Assembly: GCF_900129975.1 (NCBI RefSeq)
Contig: NZ_FSRG01000005.1
Span: 372,001-436,000 of the forward strand
DNA length: 64,000 nucleotides
From: Halodesulfovibrio marinisediminis DSM 17456
GTDB taxonomy: Bacteria; Desulfobacterota; Desulfovibrionia; Desulfovibrionales; Desulfovibrionaceae
Direction of reading: 5' to 3'
Shown here: positions 9,275-17,824 of the stretch, in pieces
How positions within the stretch are numbered: position 1 is the first letter of the stretch
Layout: every line of letters begins with the position of its first letter
The notes under the pieces: generated by a model
The model's database searches: none
What the model saw: the letters and a program-made list of their open reading frames with translations, nothing else
What the model was told of the DNA's origin: nothing
Position numbers and translations under genes: made by a program

Positions 9275-9484
9275 CTATTTCTGGAATTTGGCGTATTTCT
9301 TGCGGAAACGATCGATACGACCAGCGGTATCAACGAAACGCTGCTTACCAGTGTAGAATGGGTGGCACTGAGAGCAAATCTCAACTGCTACTGCTTCACC
9401 TTTGGTAGAAAGTGCTTCGGATTCGTAACCGCATGCACAAGAAATTTTTGCCTTAAACACTTTAGGATGGATATCGTTTTTCAT
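9275..9484 (-). CDS. rpmE: 50S ribosomal protein L31, zinc-binding form
   Basis: L31 bridges the ribosomal subunits. The 69-residue product [20 protein letters not shown] has four cysteines (ISCAC and ICSQC), the zinc-ribbon (C+) form. It leads the unit rpmE, DUF1385, prfA, prmC. The following 110-nt spacer contains two inverted repeats (around 9195-9225 and 9231-9253) but no clear T-tract, so read-through is likely. Confidence 0.97.
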   Translation of the reverse strand: MKNDIHPKVFKAKISCACGYESEALSTKGEAVAVEICSQCHPFYTGKQRFVDTAGRIDRFRKKYAKFQK

Positions 9485-9825
9485 ATTTAACTCCTACGAA
9501 GATGCAGAACGGATTTTCTTACGTCAGTTGCGTTTGGAAGGCAAGAAAAAATCTATTGAGTCTCCACAAACGATGATGTAGTTGACAGTTCGCTTAGGTT
9601 TATAAGCGCTGGCATCATAAAATGCAGTTAACTAGTCTGCATACCTCAGGGGAATGAATTGTTTTCGAACCTTGCCGAGGTGCAAAGAAATTTTTACCGA
9701 GTCGGTGCTCTATGGTTTAAATACATAGTCGACTCGTCGCAGTCTAAGATGTCCTGCGCCATCTTGTAATTATAACCGGCAAGGAGTGCGTATGCTTCCC
9801 TTGCTCCAATGTCAAGGTAAATAAC
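9485..9825. other. Divergent intergenic region between rpmE and tlyA
   Basis: These 341 bases hold the promoters of the divergent rpmE and tlyA. On the minus strand TTGCCT and TAAGAA with 17 nt between them are a weak rpmE promoter candidate near 9513-9541. On the plus strand several short inverted repeats occur (for example CCTC/GAGG around 9645-9680 and ACCGAGTCGGT at 9696-9706). No tRNA fold, convincing open frame or recognised RNA family was found. Confidence 0.4.
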
Positions 9826-10569
9826 ATGGCAAAAAAAGAACGTGCCGATCAACTTGTTTTTGATGCGGGTCTTGCAGATAGTCGAGAGAAGGCAAAACGC
9901 TTGATTATGGCGGGTCAAGTGTACGTAATTCGTAATGGAAATCCGGAGCCGGTTGCAAAGCCGGGACAGAAAATGGATTTAGACTCTCTTTTTGAAGTTA
10001 AGGGAGTGGAGCGTTTTGTTAGTCGTGGTGCGTATAAGCTGCTTACAGCTATTGAACATTTTGGGATTGATCCATCTGGAAAAGTTGCTCTTGATGCTGG
10101 TGCTTCCACCGGTGGTTTTTCTGACTGCTTGCTCCAGCACGGAGCAAAAAAAGTTTACGCCGTAGACGTTGGATATGGACAGCTGCATGAGAAACTGCGC
10201 CAGGATGACCGTGTTATCAATCTTGAGCGTACTAACCTTCGTAACATTGATGAAACTATCATTCCTGAACCGCTCGATCTAATTGTCGGCGATGTTTCGT
10301 TTATTTCATTAAAATTGATTCTTCCGCCGTGTGTGGCACTTCTCCGTGATGGCGGCGAATTGGCGATGTTGATTAAACCGCAGTTTGAGCTTGGGCCTGG
10401 AATGACGGAAAAAGGTGTTGTGCGCGATCCTGCTTTGCATAAGCAGGCAATAGATGATGTGACTGGCTTTGCTATAAATGAACTGAAGTTGACGCTTGTG
10501 GGAGTTGTGCCTTCCAGTATTAAAGGGCCAAAGGGAAATCAGGAATTTATTGCGTATTTTAAAAAATAG
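9826..10569 (+). CDS. tlyA: TlyA family rRNA 2'-O-methyltransferase / hemolysin-like protein
   Basis: TlyA-family proteins methylate ribose 2'-OH of 16S/23S rRNA cytidines. The 247-residue product has an N-terminal S4 RNA-binding domain (RADQLVFDAGLADSREKAKR) and an FtsJ/RrmJ-like methyltransferase domain. The latter shows ALDAGASTGGFSDCLLQHGA (SAM site), a DVSFIS motif and the K-D-K-type residues. The older name hemolysin A is historical. The gene stands alone and is read toward the chemoreceptor. Confidence 0.93.
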   Translation: MAKKERADQLVFDAGLADSREKAKRLIMAGQVYVIRNGNPEPVAKPGQKMDLDSLFEVKGVERFVSRGAYKLLTAIEHFGIDPSGKVALDAGASTGGFSDCLLQHGAKKVYAVDVGYGQLHEKLRQDDRVINLERTNLRNIDETIIPEPLDLIVGDVSFISLKLILPPCVALLRDGGELAMLIKPQFELGPGMTEKGVVRDPALHKQAIDDVTGFAINELKLTLVGVVPSSIKGPKGNQEFIAYFKK

Positions 10570-10610
10570 ATTGTGTGAATTTTATTGCGTAGCCTATTGC
10601 TTTTGTTGTG

Positions 10611-10637
10611 TTAAGTTTTACTTCTACTAACCGATAA
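10611..10637 (+). promoter_or_regulatory. Sigma-28 (FliA) promoter candidate for the chemoreceptor gene
   Basis: TTAAGTTT at 10611-10618, an 11-nt spacer and ACCGATAA at 10630-10637 match the flagellar sigma-28 consensus TAAAGTTT-N11-GCCGATAA in 14 of 16 positions with exact spacing. It lies about 170 nt upstream of the GTG start, leaving a long leader. Chemoreceptors are typical class III flagellar genes. Confidence 0.65.
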
Positions 10638-10805
10638 GAATCAATACGGTTCTCTAGCTGCACGATAACGATGTTTGTAGCTGATTGAAAAAAAGAGATT
10701 TATGTCTATTTGATATGCTGCCAAACTCTGTAGGGGACAGTTTAATCAAATAGAGTCCGTCTATGTTGGGGTTTTAAGTCTTATTGGGAAAAGCAGGGGT
10801 TTAAT

Positions 10806-13118
10806 GTGCGCATAAAAAGTATTGCTACTGAGCTTGTTGCAACAGTATTGCTCATCGTTTCGGTTTCGGTGATGTGTATTGTGCTGTATGTCTCATCTTC
10901 GACAAGTGAACTTGTTGAAGACATTCAACTGGAGGCAATGGGCAGGGAAACGGTGCTGGCAGACACTTCTTTGGAGCAGTTTACTGCTAACATACATTCG
11001 CTTGTCGCCTATCTTGCCGGCCATGAAGACGTTATCAATAGTGCTTGGGTAGAAGGGGAAGATGGACGTAAGCTCCTGAAAAATATTCTCAAGTTGAATA
11101 GTGATGTCGAGGCTGTCTTTGTTTTTAATGCCAAAGGGGAGATTACCTCTGGCGTTACCCGTAGCGGTCCTTCGTTGAACGGCGATACTGAGCGTTCTGT
11201 ATTGTGGAAATCAAAGCTTATTGATGCAAACAATGAGCAATTCGTAACGCAGCATGTTGTTTCTGATGATGTGATCGGAGATCGTCTGTTAGGCATGGGT
11301 GCTCGACTGTATGATTTTGTAGATAACACGCTTATTGGCGGGGTTGTTGTGTTTGCTAACGTGGGGAAATTTAGCAAACGGTATATTGATCCTGTTGCGT
11401 TTGGCGAGTCTGGCTACGCCTATTTAATGGATGCTTCGGGTACGATCGTTGCGCACCCTAATAAGGATATTCTTTTTAAACGGTCTTCCGTACATGAAAT
11501 GCTTGTGAAGGCAGAAGCCGCAGGGAAGAATATTTTCAACTATACTTATGAAGGAATCGAAAAGTCTCAGCGTTTTGTTAAAAACAGTGAGACCGGTTGG
11601 TACATCAGTACAACCGTTCCTCGTGCCGAACTAGTTGCCACAGCAGATAAACAGCGCCTTATCATTATATGTATTGGTGTGGTGACATTACTGTCTGCTT
11701 CTATAATATTGTTGTTCGGCATTCGCAGAGTGTTCGCAAACCCGCTGACAGCTCTTGGTGAATATTCTCAGAAAATTGCATCTGGTGATTTTGAAGCGAA
11801 GCTTGATGGTAACTTCCGTCATGAACTAAATGTGTTAGCTGAACATCTCCAGAAAATGTCTGTTGAGTTAAAAGAGCAGCTTGGCATGTCACAGGGTGTG
11901 CTGAAGGGAATTAACTTCCCGTGCTGTGTTGTGGATACAGACGGATGCCTGACTTACATGAACAAGGAAGTTCTGGAGTTATTCGGGAGACCTGGAGTGC
12001 CGGATGAATTTCTTGGCAAAATTTCTGGTGAAGTGTTCTTTGGTGATGCCAGCCGTGAAACTAGATTGCTTCAGGCTGTGCGTGACACCAGGGAAATCCG
12101 TGAAGAAGGCGTGATGAATCGGTTAGACGGCACTGAGTTGACTTTGTATTACACAGTGACGCCTATTTATGATGTTTCTGGAAATGTTCTTGGTGCCTTT
12201 GGCTTGTATTATGATTTAACAGAAATTAGAGCGACGGAAGCCCGTATTTCTGAGCAGCATAATGCGACACTTGCCGTGGCTGACAGAGTCAATGCTGTAG
12301 CTGCTTCATTAGAAACTGCTTCAACTAATTTGCTTTCTCAAATCAATGAGACAACCAGCGGTGCACATATTCAGCAGGAACGTGCGTCTGAAACCGCTGT
12401 GGCGGTTGAGGAAATGAATGCGACTGTTCTGGAAGTTGCAAAAAATGCAAGTAGTGCAGCTTCAGGCACAGGCGTCTGTAGTGAACGAGTGGATGAAGGT
12501 TCAGCGGTTGTAATCGAAACTATTCACGCGATTAGCAAGGTTAATGATGAAGCCAACGTGCTGAATGAACAGATGGCTGATCTTGGAAAACATGCTGAAG
12601 ATATTGGTAAAGTTATCAGTGTGATTTCTGATATTGCGGATCAGACAAACTTGCTGGCGCTTAATGCTGCGATTGAAGCGGCACGTGCCGGTGAAGCTGG
12701 TAGAGGCTTTGCTGTTGTTGCTGATGAAGTTCGGAAACTTGCAGAGAAGACAACCGTGGCAACGCGTGAAGTTAGTGAAGCTGTTGCCAGTATCCAAAAT
12801 TCTACCTTTAGTGTGGCGGAAGGCGTTGAGAAGGCTGCAGCAGCAGTGAACGAAGGTACTGCAAAGGCTGAAGCGTCTGGAGAGCTGCTTGTTGCTATCA
12901 AGGATTTGATGGACGAAGCTCTTGGAGAGATAACCGCCATTGCTACTGCGACAGAAGAACAATCTGCAACGTCAGAGCAGATCAGCAAAGCGTCTTCGGA
13001 GATCAGTACGATTACTGATGAGGGCGTTCAAACGCTCGGGGCAGCCACGATTGCTGTACAAGATTTGCAGGAAATGGTGCTTGAATTGCGGGCACTGACT
13101 GAAGAAATGAAAGCATAG
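10806..13118 (+). CDS. Methyl-accepting chemotaxis protein with dCache, HAMP and PAS domains
   Basis: This inner-membrane chemoreceptor signals to CheA/CheW. Of its 770 residues, a first membrane segment lies at about 10-30 and a periplasmic Cache-type ligand domain at about 33-280 (containing [17 protein letters not shown]). A second membrane segment is at about 283-305, followed by HAMP, then a cytoplasmic PAS domain (about 365-475, [16 protein letters not shown]). The signalling domain has the hairpin tip [18 protein letters not shown]. The GTG start follows AGGGG. The cytoplasmic PAS suggests a second, internal input such as redox state. The ligand is unknown. Confidence 0.95.
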   Translation: MRIKSIATELVATVLLIVSVSVMCIVLYVSSSTSELVEDIQLEAMGRETVLADTSLEQFTANIHSLVAYLAGHEDVINSAWVEGEDGRKLLKNILKLNSDVEAVFVFNAKGEITSGVTRSGPSLNGDTERSVLWKSKLIDANNEQFVTQHVVSDDVIGDRLLGMGARLYDFVDNTLIGGVVVFANVGKFSKRYIDPVAFGESGYAYLMDASGTIVAHPNKDILFKRSSVHEMLVKAEAAGKNIFNYTYEGIEKSQRFVKNSETGWYISTTVPRAELVATADKQRLIIICIGVVTLLSASIILLFGIRRVFANPLTALGEYSQKIASGDFEAKLDGNFRHELNVLAEHLQKMSVELKEQLGMSQGVLKGINFPCCVVDTDGCLTYMNKEVLELFGRPGVPDEFLGKISGEVFFGDASRETRLLQAVRDTREIREEGVMNRLDGTELTLYYTVTPIYDVSGNVLGAFGLYYDLTEIRATEARISEQHNATLAVADRVNAVAASLETASTNLLSQINETTSGAHIQQERASETAVAVEEMNATVLEVAKNASSAASGTGVCSERVDEGSAVVIETIHAISKVNDEANVLNEQMADLGKHAEDIGKVISVISDIADQTNLLALNAAIEAARAGEAGRGFAVVADEVRKLAEKTTVATREVSEAVASIQNSTFSVAEGVEKAAAAVNEGTAKAEASGELLVAIKDLMDEALGEITAIATATEEQSATSEQISKASSEISTITDEGVQTLGAATIAVQDLQEMVLELRALTEEMKA

Positions 13119-13122
13119 AAAT

Positions 13123-13158
13123 AAAAAAAGGTGGAGCTTACAGGCTCCACCTTTTTTT
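13123..13158 (+). terminator. Rho-independent terminator after the chemoreceptor gene
   Basis: GGTGGAGC (13130-13137) pairs with GCTCCACC (13144-13151) around a 6-nt loop. Seven T residues follow, and a matching A-run precedes it, so it can act on both strands. Confidence 0.93.
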
Positions 13159-13396
13159 ATTTAAATGATGACGTTGAGTCCAAGATGATGAGACCAACTC
13201 CGCTATTGACCTTAGCGTACGTACCTGGTGATGATACGCTGCCGATCATTTTTCTGATGTGCAATCCTGCGGGTGTGAATAGCAAGCAACTCTACTGAGT
13301 ACAACTGCCAGAAATCATATTGCATAGTTAAGGGTGGCAGTGACAATCCTACTGCTAAATCATCAACAGTAGTTGTAAGAAGCTCAGCCTAACGTG

Positions 13397-13813
13397 TTAA
13401 AACGCTTTGTTCATTTTTTCGAGGCAACGCTGGAGGCAGGCCCGTTCTTCCTGAGACAGGTCAGAAACCATTGTTTCAGTTAATTGCATATGCAGTTTGT
13501 CGTGCTCAAGAAACATTTGTCTGCCTGTATCTGTGAGTTCAATGATGATGGAACGACGGTCAGTTTTGTGCGGACAACGGCGTACGTAGTCTTTCTTTTC
13601 CAGTCGATCAATCAGCACCGTGAGGGTGCCAGTAGTTGTGCCCATCCAGCTTGCGAGCTCTTTCATTCGCATGGACTCATGTATGCCAAGAATTTCAAGT
13701 GCATGAATTTGCGGCAGAGTAAGCCCTTTTTCACGAACTACGTCATGCTCCCAAGAGGATAATTTTTCGTAAAATTCAACTATGGCGTGGTTTAACTCTT
13801 CAAGTTCCATCAC
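13397..13813 (-). CDS. MarR family transcriptional regulator
   Basis: This 138-residue winged-helix regulator shows the MarR fold: LTLPQIHALEILG, the recognition region MRMKELASWMGTTTGTLTVLIDRLEKKDYV, and the wing with RRCPHKTDRRSIIIELT. It starts 9 nt after the NicO-like permease stop, so the two are cotranscribed and it probably controls that permease. The inducer is unknown; the metal-transport context suggests a metal ion. The 238 bases after it hold the chemoreceptor terminator and no gene I can support. Confidence 0.92.
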   Translation of the reverse strand: MMELEELNHAIVEFYEKLSSWEHDVVREKGLTLPQIHALEILGIHESMRMKELASWMGTTTGTLTVLIDRLEKKDYVRRCPHKTDRRSIIIELTDTGRQMFLEHDKLHMQLTETMVSDLSQEERACLQRCLEKMNKAF

Positions 13814-13822
13814 CGATCTCCT

Positions 13823-14797
13823 TTAGATCATATTCGTGTCAGCTAAATATGAGTATACAGCAAATACGATTGTCAGCACTCCTGCGGTTCGCATAACGAG
13901 TGGCTCAATCCACGGTTTGTTAAGCGCATTCAATGCATTTGTTGCCTTGTAAATTGCGAAAATGACAGCAGAAAGTGTTAGCCCTGTGCCAATGGCATAA
14001 CTCAAGAATACCAATGTGCTTTTCAGGATGCTGCCTGAGTCCAAACCGTATGTATACATAATCGCAACGGTTGGGCAGGGGACGATCATATTGATGAAGC
14101 CAAAAACTGTCAGCCCCCAAAATGTAACTTTTGTAATTTTAGTACTACTTGAGCATCCGCAGCCACGATGATGGCTGTGTCCGTGCTCATTTTTTGTCTG
14201 GGAAATCGTTTGTCCCAATGTGAAGTTACTTTGGTTTGTTGAAACCGCGCCGATAGGCTGACCTAATGTATAGGCAGGTTCTTCAGCTACAGCGGTGTTT
14301 CCGATAATTAGTGGCTTGAGTTTTGTGTCGTGTTGGGAGTTGCAGCACGCAGGGTCTCCCGGTGCGTGATGACCGCAGCAGTTTTCCGCATGGTGATGAT
14401 GGTGGTCGTGGTGGTTATGTGCATGATGTTCGTGAGAATGGCTATGACTGTGTCCGTGTTCATGCTCATGATCGTGACTGTGAAGCAGGTGGGGCTTAAT
14501 GATAAGAATAAGTCCCAGCAGGATTAGGATACCAGCAGTACCGATGTTGACAAATGTTTTAAATGAAGCAGGGATAGCTAAGGAAATAGAGCCTAGAGAA
14601 ATGCCAATGGTAATGCAGGCAATGGTAGTGCCTAGAATGAAGCCAGAAGTAAGGGAGAATACGTGTTTTCCACTTTTGGCACCGTAAGTAAATGGGGCCA
14701 GCACCAGCCACGAATGACCGCATGGGTTAACCCCGTGGATGAAACCGAGTACGAGAGCACTCTGCAGTGCCATAATGAATACAGAATCAAATAGCAT
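13823..14797 (-). CDS. NicO/RcnA-like metal permease with a histidine-rich loop
   Basis: The 324-residue membrane protein has about six transmembrane segments. An N-terminal one contains GFIHGVNPCGHSWLVL, and a later one contains MIVPCPTVAIMY, the PCP motif of the NicO nickel/cobalt family. The central cytoplasmic or periplasmic loop (about 105-150) is extremely His-rich, followed by Cys pairs (ENCCGH, DPACCN) and a second His/Cys patch (HHRGCGCSSS), which suggests metal binding. Efflux of nickel or cobalt is the best guess; uptake cannot be excluded. It is grouped with a MarR regulator and an upstream EcfT gene. Confidence 0.75.
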   Translation of the reverse strand: MLFDSVFIMALQSALVLGFIHGVNPCGHSWLVLAPFTYGAKSGKHVFSLTSGFILGTTIACITIGISLGSISLAIPASFKTFVNIGTAGILILLGLILIIKPHLLHSHDHEHEHGHSHSHSHEHHAHNHHDHHHHHAENCCGHHAPGDPACCNSQHDTKLKPLIIGNTAVAEEPAYTLGQPIGAVSTNQSNFTLGQTISQTKNEHGHSHHRGCGCSSSTKITKVTFWGLTVFGFINMIVPCPTVAIMYTYGLDSGSILKSTLVFLSYAIGTGLTLSAVIFAIYKATNALNALNKPWIEPLVMRTAGVLTIVFAVYSYLADTNMI

Positions 14798-14836
14798 AGG
14801 GAGTCCTTTTATTTTTTATGAACAAAAGAACTACGC

Positions 14837-14857
14837 TTTGACAGCTTGAGTGTCAAA
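14837..14857. promoter_or_regulatory. Inverted repeat upstream of the metal permease
   Basis: TTTGACA-N7-TGTCAAA (14837-14843 and 14851-14857) is a perfect dyad centred about 50 bases upstream of the permease ATG. This is where an operator for the cotranscribed MarR protein would lie. Three partly similar TCAARTAAA motifs follow at 14852-14915. The binding protein is inferred. Confidence 0.5.
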
Positions 14858-14953
14858 TAAAATACTGATCAAGTAAAATCGATTGTGAGCAAGGTGTGTA
14901 TCAAATAAATTAGATTCTAGATAAAATGCTTAACGAATAAAGAAGAGATCGAA

Positions 14954-15679
14954 TTAAATGTGGTTTAAAATAATTGGGGAAAATACTGCCAGAAGAATGC
15001 AGAGGGAAATAATAACTTCGGAGAAACGAAACGGAAGTGATGTACTCCATGCCGCTGGTGAATCCAGTTTGCGTGCTGCAACTGCAACGGTTTGCGTCCA
15101 TGTTTTTTGTGCACAGATACGCAGTACTGCCTGCGGGACAAGAAGGAATTGCTGCCACTTTGACCGTGGAGGATTTCGAAGTGTTATGGCCTGTAAGACC
15201 TGTGAGAATGTACGTTGAATAAGTGGGATAAAATGGATCATAAGCGCCAGACTTAATGCAGGCTCCCAACTTCGTTTGCCAAGTATCGGGCGTAGAAACC
15301 ATGAAAGTGCAAGCCCCAGCTGTCTGGCAGAGCTTGTTGTGGCAAGCAGTATGCCTATTCCAATAAGGATAGTCAGCCGCAGTGCCAGAACACCAGCTGC
15401 CTGTAATGCTCCTTGGTAATCTGGCGCAATACCTTGGATGAGTGAAGTGCAGTCCAGCGCAAATTTAATTCCTGCCCATACGATAATAAAATAAATGTAT
15501 GTTGCGATGGCTCGACGACCAAGAGCAATGTGAACACGGTTGGTTATACCGAGGATAAGGATGAAGCCTGCATAGGCAGAAAGTGCATACACGGGAACAT
15601 GCCATGTAAGAATACCTATCGTGGCAGCAAGGATGATCTTTAAACGGGGATCAAAAGAAGAAAGAGAAAAAGTTTTCAT
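14954..15679 (-). CDS. EcfT/CbiQ-type energy-coupling transmembrane protein
   Basis: EcfT proteins couple ATPases to substrate-binding S subunits in ECF micronutrient importers; CbiQ is the cobalt version. From the ATG at 15679 the product is 241 residues, begins MKTFSLSSFDPRLKII as CbiQ proteins do, has about five membrane segments and ends with the coupling region AVAARKLDSPAAW. A GTG at 15748 would add 23 residues but gives a poor N-terminus. Neither start has a clear Shine-Dalgarno. No S component (CbiM, NikM) or EcfA ATPase is adjacent, so this is an orphan. It points toward the metal permease. Confidence 0.8.
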   Translation of the reverse strand: MKTFSLSSFDPRLKIILAATIGILTWHVPVYALSAYAGFILILGITNRVHIALGRRAIATYIYFIIVWAGIKFALDCTSLIQGIAPDYQGALQAAGVLALRLTILIGIGILLATTSSARQLGLALSWFLRPILGKRSWEPALSLALMIHFIPLIQRTFSQVLQAITLRNPPRSKWQQFLLVPQAVLRICAQKTWTQTVAVAARKLDSPAAWSTSLPFRFSEVIISLCILLAVFSPIILNHI

Positions 15680-15773
15680 AACTACGGTCGCGTATAGTTG
15701 AATGTGTACATATGCCGTCGTTGCACTCGCGTGGCCGGTATCTCTCACGTATTCTATTGTACATAGAGTCAGG

Positions 15774-15785
15774 CTGCAATTGCAG
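15774..15785. promoter_or_regulatory. Palindrome upstream of umuD, possible LexA site
   Basis: CTGCAATTGCAG is a perfect 12-bp palindrome ending 21 bases before the umuD ATG. umuDC operons are LexA-controlled, so this is the best local operator candidate. It is not the E. coli CTGT-N8-ACAG box, and LexA boxes differ among deltaproteobacteria. The role is inference. Confidence 0.4.
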
Positions 15786-15806
15786 TGTACGAAGTGAGGT
15801 ACCTAT

Positions 15807-16247
15807 ATGAGAAGAAGGACAGATTATCCAGAAAATAGCACAAGAGCAGATGGATATGGTCAAATGCACACGTCTTGCGCCCATGCCGGTTTTCCGTCTC
15901 CGGCTGATGATTATCTGGAGGGGGCGCTCGATTTAAATAAGTTGCTTGTGCATAACGCACCAGCAACATTTTTTCTGCGCGTGAAAGGAGACTCCATGAC
16001 TGGTGCAGGAATTCATACAGATGATATTCTTGTGGTGGATCGGTCTGTATCCCCGACACATAATTCAATTGTTGTTGCTGTGCTGAATGGTGCTCTCACC
16101 GTAAAACGTCTGTGGCAGAAGAATGGGCGTGTTGCGCTTATGCCGGATAACCCGCGTTATAAACCTATTGAGGTAACACACAACGAAAGTTTTGAAGTGT
16201 GGGGCGTTGCCACGTCTGTCATTCATTCACTTAGGAAGAAACAGTGA
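15807..16247 (+). CDS. umuD: UmuD-like S24 protease subunit of DNA polymerase V
   Basis: UmuD self-cleaves when RecA filaments form, and the shortened form joins UmuC in error-prone polymerase V. The 146-residue product has the cleavage site CAHA/GFPSP at 27/28, the catalytic Ser63 in KGDSMTGAGI and Lys100 in ALTVKRL. The ATG follows GAGG. Its stop overlaps the umuC start (GTGA), so the two are translationally coupled. Confidence 0.95.
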   Translation: MRRRTDYPENSTRADGYGQMHTSCAHAGFPSPADDYLEGALDLNKLLVHNAPATFFLRVKGDSMTGAGIHTDDILVVDRSVSPTHNSIVVAVLNGALTVKRLWQKNGRVALMPDNPRYKPIEVTHNESFEVWGVATSVIHSLRKKQ

Positions 16248-17542
16248 GCCTAGCTGCCTACGCATTGGTAGATTGCAATAATTTCTACTGCTCGTGCGAA
16301 CGGGTGTTTCGACCTGACCTTCGCGATAAGCCTATTGTGGTTCTTTCGAACAACGATGGTTGTATCATTTCACGTTCCAATGAAGCAAAAGCGCTTGGTG
16401 TACAAATGGGGGCGCCGTATTTCAAGCAGAAGCCATTTCTCAAGCGCAACAACGTAACGGTATTTTCCTCCAACTATCCATTGTATGGCGATCTTTCTGA
16501 TCGGGTTATGAAAATACTTAGAACGTTTTGTCCTGATATGGAAGTGTACTCCATTGATGAAGCGTTTCTGCGACTTGATGGATTTTCTACCTACAACCTC
16601 ACAGAGTATGCACAGCATATCCGTAATACAGTCTATCAGTGGACCGGTATCCCTGTATCTATCGGCATTGCTCCAACAAAAACTCTTGCAAAGATCGCTA
16701 GTCATATTTGCAAAAAAACACCCAAGTCATCAGGTGTCTATAATATGAATGATAAATGGGCGCAGCCCGCACAGATAGATGCTCTGTTAGAAAATGTTCC
16801 TGTAAGCGAAATTTGGGGCATTGGTCGCAAGTCTGCGGCTAAGCTTTATCGATATGGTGTAACGACAGCAAGGCAGTTACGAGATAGAGATAACGCGTGG
16901 TTGCAAAAAATGCTTACAGTTACGGGGTTGTATACTGCTTTAGAATTACGTGGGGTTTCTTCAATTGCTCTTGATGAAGCACCAGCAGCCCGTAGAAGTA
17001 TTCGGTCTTCCCGTTCCTTTGGCAAACCGGTAACAGAGAAGACTCATGCTCAGGAAGCTGCTGTTGCTTATACGGTTCGCGCCGCAGAAAAGTTGCGTCG
17101 TGAAGGGCTGCTTGCCACAACAATTTCTGTTTTTATTAAAACAAGTGTCCACCGGCCCGGAGATCAGCACGCTGAGTATTGCACCCATACTTTTGATAAG
17201 CCTACAGACTTTACTCCGTTATTTGTGCATCATGCATCAGAAATGCTTCAAAAAATTTTCCGAGCTGGGCATCAGTACCAAAAAGTAGGTGTGCTTCTTT
17301 CTGGTTTGGAATTGAAGCGCAATCAGCAGGGATCATTGCTAGAAGTTGTTTCTACAGAATCACAACGACAGACTGAAAGTGAAGCACGGCTTATGCACGT
17401 AACAGACGCCATTAATAAAAAGTTCGGACGTGGTACTGTCCAGTATGCAGGTGAAGGACTAGGGCAGCCGTGGAAAATGAAGCAAGAAAACTTGTCGCCT
17501 AAGTACACAACCGATTGGAGCAAGCTACCGGAGATTTATTAG
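16244..17542 (+). CDS. umuC: DNA polymerase V catalytic subunit UmuC (Y family)
   Basis: UmuC performs translesion synthesis during the SOS response. The 432 residues show the Y-family palm motifs ALVDCNNFYCSCE and YSIDEAFLRLDG, a helix-hairpin-helix with IWGIGRKSAAKL, and a little-finger domain. The C-terminal end has the UmuC-type KFGRGTVQYAGEGL. It uses a GTG start within GTGA, overlapping umuD by 4 bases. The length is normal for UmuC. Confidence 0.96.
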   Translation: MSLAAYALVDCNNFYCSCERVFRPDLRDKPIVVLSNNDGCIISRSNEAKALGVQMGAPYFKQKPFLKRNNVTVFSSNYPLYGDLSDRVMKILRTFCPDMEVYSIDEAFLRLDGFSTYNLTEYAQHIRNTVYQWTGIPVSIGIAPTKTLAKIASHICKKTPKSSGVYNMNDKWAQPAQIDALLENVPVSEIWGIGRKSAAKLYRYGVTTARQLRDRDNAWLQKMLTVTGLYTALELRGVSSIALDEAPAARRSIRSSRSFGKPVTEKTHAQEAAVAYTVRAAEKLRREGLLATTISVFIKTSVHRPGDQHAEYCTHTFDKPTDFTPLFVHHASEMLQKIFRAGHQYQKVGVLLSGLELKRNQQGSLLEVVSTESQRQTESEARLMHVTDAINKKFGRGTVQYAGEGLGQPWKMKQENLSPKYTTDWSKLPEIY

Positions 17543-17638
17543 GTTTTTTGTATCCTATAACATTCTCTTCATATGTGAAGGAGATTGGTTACAGAATTGG
17601 TCATGTGGATTAATAGGTTAGCGGCTTGCTAATGAAAA

Positions 17639-17671
17639 GGCCGTCCATCAACACGGAGGACAGCTTTTTTT
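17639..17671 (+). terminator. Probable terminator after umuC
   Basis: GCCGTCC and GGACAGC (one C-A mismatch) form a stem around a loop of about 11 nt, and seven T residues follow at 17665-17671. It is about 100 bases after the umuC stop. Confidence 0.55.
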
Positions 17672-17726
17672 ATTCTATGAAAGGGCGTGGAGCATAAGCC
17701 GCAAGGTTGAATAAACAACGGGCTAG

Positions 17727-17815
17727 GCTCGCAGATAAAAGTCGTTGGAGATTTTTAAGAACCTTTCTAGTAGAAAGGTTCTTAAAGCCCCGCTGGCAAG
17801 CGCCGTCGGAGACAA
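17727..17815. repeat. Intergenic repeat copy A with a 33-bp palindrome
   Basis: Between the convergent umuC and cobI, this element contains AAAAGTCGTTGGAG, then a perfect palindrome at 17754-17786 (16-bp arms around G17770, centred on AACCTTTCTA), then GCCGTCGGAGAC near the cobI stop. It shares AAAGTC.TTGGA, AGAACCTTTCTA and GCCGTCGGAGAC with the copy at 41796-41948. Confidence 0.65.
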
Positions 17816-17824
17816 CGAAAACAT

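Noticed and set aside
9696-9706. ACCGAGTCGGT, resembling the tail hairpin of a Cas9 tracrRNA
   Set aside because: A short palindrome only; no cas genes, no repeat array and no matching anti-repeat in the window.
13207-13335. A small minus-strand frame after marR (MQYDFWQLYS... of about 37 codons)
   Set aside because: No ribosome-binding site, no family recognised, and the frame lies between convergent genes; could be a remnant, but not supportable.
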